Assembly: GCF_005239225.2 (NCBI RefSeq)
Contig: NC_133293.1
Coordinates: 7,254,001-7,318,000 of the forward strand
Length of the DNA stretch: 64,000 nucleotides
Direction of reading: 5' to 3'
DNA from: Populus alba
Lineage: Eukaryota > Streptophyta > Magnoliopsida > Malpighiales > Salicaceae
Within the stretch, counting starts at the first letter, position 1, and every line of letters begins with the position of its first letter. Below the pieces are notes generated by a model. The model did no database searches. It worked only from the letters and a program-made list of their open reading frames with translations, and was not told where the DNA came from. A program made the translations under genes and the position numbers. This document shows positions 10,800 to 21,560 of the stretch, one piece after another.

Positions 10800-11345
10800 G
10801 AATGGTTAGAGGAGCTATTTGCAACTCACTTCATTTTGGATCCTCTTGGTTTTCATGGAAAATTTCAAATAACTTACTTGAAAAGTTGAATGAAGCTTTG
10901 GCTATTCTAGCAACTTCAATCTATATACAACAACTTCTATTTTTTTCATGATTTTGAAAGGTCCATAATTTATGTCTTTCCATCGCAAACCTATAAGCAA
11001 TTGGAATTTCCCATCAATTTTTTGCACAACATTTTAGCAGGATTTTGGGGTTGCAATCCCAAAATCAACTCAAATGGGCTTACTTTTGTTGTCGAGGACT
11101 TTTAAAAATTATGCATTATCCAGCAATTCCAACTAGTTTCGTTGTATTGTTGTCATACAATGTCTAAAATATTCCTCAAGTAAATCATTTATCATTTCCA
11201 TTTATCCATCAATTTACAGATAAATAGCAATTAAAAAATGCAGTCTTGTTTCCATCATGTTGAACAATGTTGTTAAGAATATACCTATGAATCGCACATC
11301 ACAATCACTTACAATATTATAAGGCACTCCAAAATTCTGAAATTA
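10800..11345 (-). mobile_element. Ty3/gypsy retrotransposon remnant: integrase core and C-terminal part
   Basis: Translating the minus strand from 11345 downwards gives a decayed gypsy-type integrase. It shows FGVPYNIVSDCDVRF (the second acidic residue of the DDE triad), then a DG-x-ME segment in place of the usual TDGQTE, then LLEEYFRH. Further on are YGPFKIMKK and YRLKLLE, typical of the region between integrase core and chromodomain. Several in-frame stops and shifts are visible. No gag, protease or reverse transcriptase is seen on either side. It is a dead 5'- and 3'-truncated copy lying between duplication copies A and B. Confidence 0.85.
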
Positions 11346-12129
11346 TAATAATATCATTGAGGTATTATGAAATTATGCAAACAATAAAAAATACTAATTA
11401 CTATTTATCAAAAAGTTAAACTAAATAATTTTAAAAATTTTGAGATAGGACATCAATGAAATATAAATTTTAAGAAGTAATATATATCGCACCTGGTGCA
11501 TTTTGTTCTAAAAGTTCAAGCCCACACCCTTGTTTTGTTATATTGTTTTATAAAATAAACAACACGATTGTTTGCTTAGGAGGGCAACATGTCATTCACT
11601 GGTTAATTAGGGTCCAACTGTTTGAACACAAAACACTGAAATTTCAACCTATTTTCAACTATATAAATTTTAAAAACAACCTCGAAACGTTAATAAATAC
11701 ATTTTCAACCCTGATACAACATCTAATCAACAAAAAAACCAAAGATCAAATTAAATGAAAAAATTAAAAGGATCTTGATCTACATTTTCCAGTAAGCATG
11801 AAGGAAAAGTCCAAGTCCAATAAACTCCCGATTTTAAGATGAACCATTTAACACTAAAATTGCTTCTTTTTTTTATGATTGACTAAAATGTCCTCTCTCC
11901 TTCTTTTTTGGGTGACTTTCTCTATTCTCTCTCTATTGATTGATGGACTAAAATGTGACAACAAGAATAAAGTTTTGAACCGAAATTAGAATACTTGATT
12001 AATAAGGATCAAATGTGTTTAAATTGAAACTTCATGGTTTAAATTTAATTTTTTGAGCTTTTTTAACAGGTGAAAATAAAAAGGATCTATGTTTATTTTG
12101 TGATATTTCAGGTCCTTAAGCATTTTTTT
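11346..12129. other. AT-rich intergenic DNA
   Basis: No gene. A plus frame at 11543-11758 (71 codons) has AT-biased composition and no family resemblance. Confidence 0.5.
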
Positions 12130-13850
12130 AATATAATTTTAACCTAAAATTCTATTTTATAATATCAATCTTTAATTTATTGTTAGTAGTTATAAAACAA
12201 TTAGAATATGTGAAAGCATGGGATGCGAAATAAACTATAACACATAAACAATACTAATATAAGCCACGGCGATGAAACTACAAAGAAATTAATATTCATG
12301 GCCGAATTGAAAACATTAATGAGAGACCTTAAACGAAGGAAATCACAAAAAATGCATTGTTTCTACAATGTAATCTATAGTGTTTTATGTAATGGTACAA
12401 AATAAGTGGATACAACCAAATCTTTTAGTTTTGTGTAATAGTAATTATAATTACAATGAAGAATTGAGTTGTTTTTCCTTCTCATCATAAAGATACTAAC
12501 GAAGAATATGGTTGAAGTTTTTTTTTTTTTTTTTAAATGATTCCAATCAAAATCTATCGAAGATTAAAAAAAAATAAAGCATAAAATGACAAATCTACTG
12601 TAAGATGTGGTGGTCAACTTTTTTGATAAGATATGGTGGCAGGACAGTGACATGCTTGGGCAAAGTTACGGTGTTGAAACTTGAAAAAAAAAATCACATA
12701 AAATACTCGATTTATGAACATAATATAAAGAAATATTATTCCTGTTATTTTACAAGCAAGTAGCATATGTTAGCTACCTCGCCATGTGATTCGTTGTTTG
12801 ACGGTAACACAATTATTATTTGTTTATTTTTTGCTACATGATTCATTTTTTTGGTCTTATACATTAAGCATACATTTCTCTTCACCATGAAAGGCTTTAT
12901 TGCTTATTGTCTTCGGACTAAGATTCAGGTTTTCATGGCTATGTCCTAAAGTGTTAATAAGTTTGGTTTCTGCGGAACAAGTTTTTTTTTATCGAAATAT
13001 AACATCCTTCAATGTTTAAATTAATAAATTATAGTACAAAAATAATGTATAAAAAAGATGGATAGTATTTGAAGAAGAAAAATACTATTTGTAGGAGATA
13101 AATAGTTTTTGTAGAAGATAGTTTTTGTAGAAGATGAATAATGTTTAATGAGAGATATTTGTGTTGTTGTGTGTCAACGCGGTGCTATTTTTAAAAATTT
13201 TGAATTTTATTTTTGTTTAAAATGAATTTTTTATATATATTTTTAGATTGTTTTGATATGTTGACGTTAAAAATAAATTTTAAAAAATACAAAATTATTT
13301 AAATGAATTTCTAAACATGATTGTTAAAATTCCAAACATGTGATAATATAGTGGTTGTGAGAAGGGGAGAGAGAGAGAGAGTTTAGGTTTGTTGGAGGCC
13401 TGCTTGGAGGAGGGTTTGGTTAGGCTTCGTTGAAGAAGGGTTCAGGTGGGCTTGTTAGGAGGAGAATTCGGGTAAGCTTCATTGGAGAAAGATTTTGTTG
13501 GGCTTGGCCCAAAAGCAGCTAATGTTTTTTCTTCTTCTTTTTCAAATTTTTTAGGCACGTCATCATCTTCTTCTTCTTTTTACATTTGTAGTTATGTTAT
13601 GTAGGAGAAAAATAATAATTAATTTCGATATTATCAAAGTCCTAGTTGTTATAATCGAACGTGTTTATGATAAATTAATTAATTTCGGACGTCTATTCAC
13701 ATCTCCATTTGGTTAAAAACCAACTAATTAAATTATGGTTAACTAACCCTTTGCTAATGAGAGGAAAGGTTCATGTTCTAATTTGAAATTAGATGAGACA
13801 GAAAAAAGATCATTTCCTTGGAAAAATAATCTGTCTCCCTCTCACCTCGC
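12130..13850 (+). repeat. Copy B of the segmental duplication
   Basis: Matches copy A (6070-8035) in three colinear blocks. Copy B has its own insertion of about 600 bp between 12900 and 13515, which holds a dispersed AT-rich element (13185-13330) and a 26-bp minisatellite. The separate insertions show the copies have evolved independently for some time. Identity looks moderate, with many substitutions and small gaps. Confidence 0.85.
13390..13508 (+). repeat. 26-bp minisatellite, about 4.5 units
   Basis: Successive 26-bp units follow GGGTTTGGTTAGGCTTCGTT-GAAGAA, with variants starting GGGTTCAGG and GAATTCGGG, each ending in a purine-rich G/A hexamer. Partial units flank them. A short GA run precedes the array at 13366-13381. 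Confidence 0.75.
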
Positions 13851-14386
13851 TTCATGACATGGGTAGTCCTTGGGGGTTAAGGTGTTGATCCAACCGAAAA
13901 TATTTAAGTTTATAAACTTTTGTTTTTGTATTTTAAAAATATTTTTTTTATTTTAAATTATTTTTTATATATTTTTTCAGATTATTTTAATATGTTAATA
14001 TTAAAAATAATTTTTAAAAATTAAAAAAATATTATTTTATCATATTTCTAAACAATAAATATTTTAAAAAAACTACTATTATCAAAATTCTAAATATTTT
14101 TTTAATAACAAGTTTTTCCATGAAATGAAGATGAGAATAGACGTAAACTCATGCGCTAAAATAAAAAAAATTGGACGTTGAAACACGAAAATAATATTAG
14201 TATTTTTTTTTCCCCTTCGTTCTGCCAAAGAAAAAGAAAATTTTGTTATCATATCCACCCTTTTGTTTAGATTTTTTTATTTAGAAATATATTAAAATAA
14301 ATTTTTTATTTTTAAAATTTTATTTTTTTGTATTAACCAATTAAAAAAAAAAAAATACAAAAATAATAATTTAAAACAAAAAATAA

Positions 14387-14418
<32 letters not shown>

Positions 14419-14429
14419 CATAGTTGAAC
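13851..14429. repeat. Dispersed AT-rich elements (family B), two copies
   Basis: About 13910-14090 and 14262-14400 carry the family B pattern: T-rich tract, TTATTTTTTAAAA, a segment like AGATTATTTTAATATGTTAATA, and A-rich tail. The second copy ends in a long poly-A near 14395-14418. Confidence 0.65.
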
Positions 14430-15258
14430 GGCATAGTGCTGAAATGGAAAATCTGCTTTGACGATCAGACCCCATCGACTCCCATCATTTAAAGAGCAGA
14501 TTTAAAAGCTAATAAGAGTCACTATCTGCGGAGGACATAACCACCATCTCCTCTGCCAAGACAGCCATCAGCCAACTTCTTGAGCCAAAGACCATCTCCT
14601 TCCCTCGGGACATTGAAGAACAAGGGCTCGATCGAGGCTATAAATTTATTTCCTTATGAAGTTCATTGATAGTAGCTCGAAGACCCGTCAGAATCTCTAT
14701 CAGACGACCATTCGAGCTTGACTGCAGCAAGATGATGGGCTTGCCGGATCTTTATGAAGAAACCAAGTCTGCCTCATTACTTTAATATGCATATGCTATT
14801 ACCTACACTGTTTCACCTTGTAATTCTTTTCTTTTCATGGAACTGGATTCGCCTGGTGACTTCTTACCCCGATTTTGTGTATGTTTCATCATTTTAGCAC
14901 TGATTAATTTACTCATGAAAGAGGTAAATATCAGAACCCCTACGAGATTTTTCATTTTTAAGAAACGACATGCAAAGTTTGAGCACCCTTCTACCACACT
15001 TGAACAAAATCGTGTTCCATTTCCTTATACAGCCACAATCAGCACAACTAAATCTCGTCCCCTTCTACGAAACGAGTCGAGTACGGACCGTGGTTTTCAT
15101 GTTGGCTTCAGGACGGACGCAAGATGATCGAGCATCACCTCCAGAAAAGCTGCAAACAGCTTTATCTCGGATTTATTTCTTTAGTCAATATTAGCATTAA
15201 ATCCTTTAAGATAATACCATATCTATTTTGCTAATCTATAGTACCTGAGACCGTTGTT
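14430..15258. other. Region upstream of the protease pseudogene
   Basis: Less AT-rich than its surroundings. A plus frame at 14837-15127 could code for 96 residues with one hydrophobic stretch near the N terminus, but I recognise no family and the frame has no supporting context. A TATA-like CTATAAAT sits at 14637-14645. The segment may include the old promoter and leader of the protease gene; this is inference. Confidence 0.4.
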
Positions 15259-16386
15259 ATGGATACGGGAAAGGTCATCCTGGTTGTATTTTCAGTAGTT
15301 CTGGTTTTCAGGTTGGCTCAGAGTTTTGATTATCTGAAGAGGACTTGTACGAGAGAGATGGAGGGGTCAACACACAGTTTCCCGCAGCCTCACTGAAGAA
15401 CAAAAGCGCTTCAATGTATTCAAGGCAAATTTGAAACATGTTCACAGGTGAATAGCAAGGACAAGCCGTACAAGTTGAAACTGAATAGGTTTGCTGATAT
15501 GACCAACCATCAGTTCTTGCAACACTATGGAGGCTCGAAGGTTAGCCACTACAGGATGCTCCATGGACCAAGACAGGGAACTGGGTTCATTCATGAGGGT
15601 ACAAGTAACCTTCCTTCCTCTGTTGACTGGAGGAAGAATGGAGCAAGAGCTAGTTGATTGCGATTCTGATAACCATGGCTGCGATGGAGGATCGATGGAA
15701 GACGCATTTAAGTTTATTAAGCAAATTGGTGGATTAACATCAGAGAATACGTATCCTTACAGAGCTAAAGATGAATCTTGTGACTCAACCAAGGTTAAGA
15801 TGACCTCTGCGTCAAGATTAATTCTCCATTAATTGCATCTTCCTGATGCATATGGAACCATGACTCCTCTTGGTGTTGCAGATGAATGCCCCAGTTGTGA
15901 ATATTGACGGGTATGAAATGGTTCCTGAAAATGTTGATGAAAGCTGTCGCAAACCAACCTGTTGCAATCGCAATGGATGCTGGTGGCAAGGATCTCCAGG
16001 TCTATTCCGAGGCAAGTTTCTGACTAAATTTTTAAGATGATAATTCATAGTACCTTAAACATTGACTGAATTTTAGCAAGCCAAGAATCCAATATCTCCA
16101 GCTATATATATTATTAACGCATACGGATTTTGTGTGCTCTGATTGCGGGGACTATTCACCGGAGATTGTGGCACAGAGCTGAATCATGGAGCTGAATCAA
16201 GATGGAACGAAGTACTGGATAGTGAAGAATTCATGGGGTACTGATTGGGGTGAAAAGGGATTCATAAGAATGCAACGAGGGATTGATGCAGAGGAAGGAT
16301 TGCGTGGTGTAACTTTGGAGGCCTCCTTTCCAGTCAAGCTGCGCTCAGACAACAAGAAAGCACCGTCTCGCCGGGATGAACTCTAG
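15259..16386 (+). pseudogene. Papain-type cysteine endopeptidase with KDEL-like tail, decayed copy
   Basis: The reading starts with a signal peptide (MDTGKVILVVFSVVLVF), then the propeptide with ERFNIN-like [13 protein letters not shown] and the [12 protein letters not shown] segment, then the mature start VDWRKNGA. It resumes at [22 protein letters not shown]. The block between these, which should hold the oxyanion Gln and the catalytic Cys (CGSCWAF), is missing. Later parts are [19 protein letters not shown], the LNHG of the catalytic His, [12 protein letters not shown] with the catalytic Asn, and a C-terminal RRDEL like the ER-retention tail of CEP proteases. Frame breaks occur near 15350, 15445, 15645, 15940 and 16195. 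An intron remnant with an intact TTGCAG acceptor is kept near 15795-15882, so this is a duplicated, not a retrocopied, gene. Relatives act in programmed cell death in tapetum and xylem; this copy cannot make an active enzyme. Confidence 0.92.
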
Positions 16387-17574
16387 TTGATCATTCGATA
16401 TGGCCAAATAAAAGAGTAGATCACCTCACCCATGTATAAACGACCAAACAAAAAACAAATCTTTAAAAAACAACCCGATCAACTCTAATCAACTCACATT
16501 AAAGTTCTTATAAAAAAGATAAAGAAATCAAAAAATTTAATTTTTAACAAATCCTCTATCAAATGATCAAATAAAAAAAATTAATATTAAAAAAAATCAA
16601 TATAAACTTTGATTAACATTTTAAACTTATGATCTAAATTAAAAATGATTTTATATCATAAAAAATATAAATTTTAATTTTAAATTAATTTAATATTAAA
16701 TAATAAGTTAAAAAATAACTTATAAAAAAAATTAAAAAAATCAAAATCAAAATTAACATATGTATCACACCTTTTAATTATGGTTGGCGAATACCATGAG
16801 AGAGAAAAGACGGGGAAGTAGGAAAAAATGTGGCTGCCATGTAATCACTGACCATGGGCCTACACGTGTTGTTTTAATGGATAAAACTTGACGCGACGCT
16901 TTTTGATGCCACCATGTCAGTCTAGTTGGCATGCATGTACACCCCCACTCCATTCTTTTTATTTTAATTTCTATTTTATTTTATTTTATTTTACTATTAA
17001 TCCATCATCGTAAATAAAATAACATTCTAACCATCATCGTTAAAATAGTATTGTTATAAAAGAAATGCACTGTCCAAAAGAAGACACGCATCCGTGCAAG
17101 GCGGTCTTTCAAGAGCTTTTTTTATTTTACTTGTATGAAGCACGTACTATTGAGTTTTTATTTGTTTTTTTTTTTTTCTTGATTGTAATAAATTAAGAAG
17201 AAGGATCCAAGTGGCCAACCGTGTCGTCTTGATCAGCACAAAAAGAACATACTGCGCACGCATGCCACCATCTCCACGGTGCCCACTGGCCACTGTCCAG
17301 TCACTTCTCCCAAACCAAAATCATTGACCAGTTACCGGCCACTCTCCTCTTTCCCCGGTCAGGTAAACGATGCATCACCGGTTATAAATAACCACTAATA
17401 ACTACAATAATAACAATATATAAACAACTATTTAGTAAATGGTTCACGGATAAGAATTTAAAATTAAAAATTTTTTTTTTTATTTTAAGTTCAAGCCCTA
17501 TACTAATTAATATAATAATTATTATAAAGATCGTCAGTTTGAAAACCTGTAAAATTAGTTAAAGTTTATAACAT

Positions 17575-17624
<50 letters not shown>

Positions 17625-18999
17625 AAACAAACAGACAATTTTTCTACAAACCCACCATTAAAATTTGTCATAATTCACAAAATCACAGTACTGAATAACT
17701 AGTAAGCTGCAAAAACAAGGCAACGCCATCAAAATGAAAAAAAAAAAAAAAAACATTAGAACCAGGGATCAATGATTTTTTATTTTATTTTTTCTCTATC
17801 TTCTTTATATATATAGAACAATTACTTAACATCATAAAATTTTTTTAAAATATTAACACTGCAGTGACCCATTAAAAGTCTGTTTGGAAATGCAGGTCAA
17901 TTCATGTTTTCAAAAAAATTTGATTTTTTTTGTTAAAAATTAATTTGTTTTATATGTTTTGAATAGTTATGATATGTTGATCTCAACAGTAATTTTTAAA
18001 AAAATATATATATTATTTTGATGTATTTTAATATAAAAAATATTTTTAAAAAACAATCACACTCCCCAAACAAGCCCAAACTACAAAAACAAAACGAAGC
18101 AACGCATTAAGGTGAAGCTCAAAGTTGATGCTTGGAGGATACTAGAACATAGTTTCTTGAAGATATATTCATTGAGTTATTATTGGATTTTTTTAAAAAT
18201 TAGCAACATAAATTAATATTTTTCATAGAATATTACTATTTGAAAAAGATTTGGTGTAATAACATATTTTTACTTTGTCGTGTTTATGAAACGCGATATT
18301 TACTAAATATCATTATTTATAAGCATAACAAGATAGTTGTCGCGCTTCAAAATAGCAACGTTTAAACTTGTTGCTCTTTTGAAGTGACATAGCTGCCAAT
18401 TAACCGATTGGTTGGATACAATTATACAACCAGTCAACCTTTTCACACAAAAACAATAATATTATGAATTTTCTTTTCAAATATGTTTTATGGGTAAAAA
18501 TATACATCTATGTCCAATTTATAGACTAAAAAACAAACTCTAATTAAAATATTAAGAAGTTATTATTCACGTAGTAGTTCTCACAAGTGATTATGACTAG
18601 ATTAGGCTTAGGAAAAGGTTTAGTCGCGTAAGACCGAATGATGGCTTAAAATGACCATACATTTTGATTCGACTATTAACTTGAACTCAAATTTATACAG
18701 GAGTTTTAAAAGTTTGTTTTCTTTGGAGTAGTTATGAAATTGCTATTATGACCATCATATCTTTAGATTTTAAAAATCTTGTCATTAAATTTTAGTTTGG
18801 ATAATTTTATGATTTTTTAAACTGATTGACCAATTAGTCTTGAATTTAAATAGATATCACGGTAATAAACTGTGACATCAATTAAAATTTTGTCATTATT
18901 TGTTACATATAATGAATATTGGAACCGTGATTTTAAAAAATATGTTATTTCATTAAAAAAAAAATTATTTATGTATCATTTGACGATGCGAAATGCCCA
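16387..18999. other. Intergenic with AT microsatellite and one family B element
   Basis: No gene is seen. A (TA)22 microsatellite lies at 17579-17622. A family B element with recognisable ends (CTGTTTGGAAATG to CCCCAAACAAG) spans about 17878-18074. A moderately GC-richer stretch at 16790-17380 includes CACGTG near 16865 but has no coding signal. Confidence 0.55.
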
Positions 19000-20040
19000 A
19001 TTTATCCGTTATTACTAGTAATTAGTAATTTGGTAGTGTTCATAAAGACGCCTGGAGATTCGTCTTTCAGTGCTTGATTGCTGGTTGAAAAGAAACAGTA
19101 ACTGTCAGCGGCGCCCAGCAATTTGATGCCAACAATACGAGGTTGAAAGGTGTTTATTTGTACTGTACAGAGATATCCAAACGGCTGAACGGGATGCCTG
19201 GAGAACCCATCGAACGTGGCAGATATCAAGTGGCCCACGTGTCAATACCCCAAGAAACGAGAGAACATTAAAGAGCATGAAGATACACGCAGATGTATCA
19301 GCGACGGTGGCAGTAAGAGAGGTAGAGAAGGAAGCTAAACGACAGAAAGCATTTAAAACGGGCACTGAGAAAGAGCAAGAAAAGGAGGGAGAGGACTGGC
19401 GGAGGATTGGAAGAGCTTCCGCCCTGTGACAAAGAACAGAACAACAGACCACTGCGAAAGCACGGCCAGGCCAGCAAGCATCCAGCACAGACGAGGATGG
19501 AACACAAGGATTGCAAATTAGACGGTTAAACTTTGATTCTAATTTTTTTAATAAATATTTATTGAAAAGTTTGTCAATTATTTATTTATTTATTGCTAGA
19601 CTTTTTTTTTCTTTTTATCTTTGAATTTCTTATTCACGATAGTAAAAGGATATCTTATTTTAAGAAGTAAAAAAGGGCAAATAAGAAACCAATCAAAGCT
19701 TCTTTTTGTTTAAAAAATTTAATTAAGAAAAATAAAATTTAGCAAATGAATGAGAATCATGCTAAATTTGATTTCAACATTAGCAATCAAAAGAGAGATC
19801 AAATGGCAAAGGGCTTTAGCAATTTTCAAATTTCAAAAGGGCTTTGGCCTTTCAAAGGGCTTGACCAACTTTGTTTGTCAGCCCCTGGTGGTGGGATGTA
19901 GTACGGATGAAGGTCAAAAGGCCCTGAAGCCACGGGTACTGCCACGTATACCAGCTGTAACCTGGCAGTGGATTCCTGCTCATCAGCAAAATCACATGGT
20001 CTCCTTTCTCTTTCGTGATAAATTATTGATTAAGTGAGTG
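19000..20040. other. Intergenic, GC-richer, no recognised gene
   Basis: Overlapping frames exist on both strands (minus 19105-19488, plus 19750-20037, and a 50-codon plus frame from about 19277), but they overlap one another and none resembles a known protein. The composition differs from the AT-rich surroundings, so an old gene or promoter fragment is possible. Confidence 0.4.
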
Positions 20041-20869
20041 CGTGGAAGTACGGCAGCTTTTTTGAGATATATTCTAAATATAAAAATGAAATTATTACAA
20101 TTTATTTTCAAATAAAAAATATTATGCGCCAAAGCACACATTAATACGACTACAGATTAACGTATAGATAACCGAGCCTATCTCCTCTCCCTCAGACCAA
20201 GAAAGGGAGAGTCTACGGCGAAAAAACATGCAGCTCTATGTATAGAAATAGAAATATACTTTTCCATTTTACAAGCTTCATTTCATTTCATTTCATGCAC
20301 CTTCTTAAATCCACCTATGCTGTAACAGCCAATTAAATATTTTTTATTTAGAAATATATTAAATAATTTTTAAATTTTTTTAATATTAATATAACAAAGC
20401 AATCCAAAAACATAAAATAATTTTATTTTAAATAAAAAAATTCAAAATTTACCCTATCTCATCCAAATACAATGTCAAACGGGGGCTCAATCTAAAATAT
20501 GAACTTTGACAAGTTAGTAAGAGTAAATAAAAATTAGATTAATTCAAGTTGAATTAACCCACAATCAAACCTTTGATATGAGAGCTTGTTTGAGAATATA
20601 ATTACGGTTGTTTTTTAAAGTGCTTTTCGTGTTAAAATATATTAAAATTATTTTTTTTATTTTTAAAAATATTTTTTAAGATTAACACATTAAAATAATC
20701 TAAAACACATAAAAAGATTAATTTTTAACAAAAAAAAAAATTTTATGCAACGTGACCAAACGTTTCTTTTATCAATCATCACCGTTTGCGTATATGCAGT
20801 GTTGTGGGTTCCCTGAAAGAATGGTTTGGGTTTTTTTTTAGCCAAATCTATGAATAAATATTGATATGT
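20041..20869. repeat. Two family B dispersed elements
   Basis: Copies lie at about 20330-20470 and 20585-20764. The second is nearly complete: it begins GTTTGAGAATATAATTACGG, contains GTGCTTTTCGTGTTAAAATA and TTAACACATTAAAATAATCTA, and ends near GTGACCAAACG. A pentanucleotide run (CATTT)n occurs at 20279-20296. Confidence 0.7.
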
Positions 20870-21560
20870 TGAAATAGAGTAAATGGATTACTTTTTAACT
20901 CGATAAATTATATGTTATAGAATGATTAAAATATGTAGTTATTAATATGATATAACTTGGTTAACTTAACAAATTCAAAAATAATCTAGATAAGCCAAGA
21001 AAAAAACATAATTTGGTTAATTTTTTTTTTTTTCAAAATGACATCTTTAAAGAATACACGCACACTGAGATGACAATATATTGGTTTAATCCAAGGTCAA
21101 TAGATCAATCTAGTTTAACATGTAAAATCCATGACCCAAATCATAAGATATGATAACATCATAGTAAACAAATTAAAAAAAATATATTGAAGTTTAATTC
21201 TCAATAAACATAGTGTTAAAAAATAAAACTGAAAAAGAAATTAATTAAAAAATGACAAAAAATAGACCTGAGTTAGCTTAAATTAACTTGTTAAAGATTG
21301 GATCATGAGACCAGGATAGCTCAATAAAACATTAAATCAAAGTAGATTATGAAAACTCATTTCATAATCAATCAAATATTAAGGAATGAAATAAAAAAAA
21401 AAACAAGAAAATACATTAATTAGGCTAACTCGTTTAAATCATTGACTTTCATCATGAGACTATAATAATTTTATAGAAAATAAATTAAAATAATTAACAT
21501 AAATAGTGAATGATAGAATTGAAAAAAAAAATTCTAACTCAATTGGTTTAATCCCCAGAA
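20870..21560 (-). repeat. Family A diverged repeat array, inverted orientation
   Basis: Contains the complement of the family A blocks: AACTCGATAA, ATGACCCAAATCATAAGAT, AACATCATAGTAAACAAATTAAA, AATTCTCAATAAACATAGTGTTAAA and AAAACTGAAAAAGAAATT. Spacing is irregular and sequence heavily diverged. Confidence 0.65.

Noticed and set aside
6070..13850. Duplication copies A and B as the two LTRs of the gypsy remnant
   Set aside because: No TG...CA ends, primer-binding site or polypurine tract recognised, and the interior is too short on one side. Kept only as an alternative.
14837..15127. 96-codon plus frame with a hydrophobic segment
   Set aside because: No family resemblance, overlaps another frame, and no supporting promoter or splice signal beyond a TATA-like box.
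19105..19488. 127-codon minus frame
   Set aside because: Cys/Ser/Leu-rich string without motifs, overlapping other frames on both strands.
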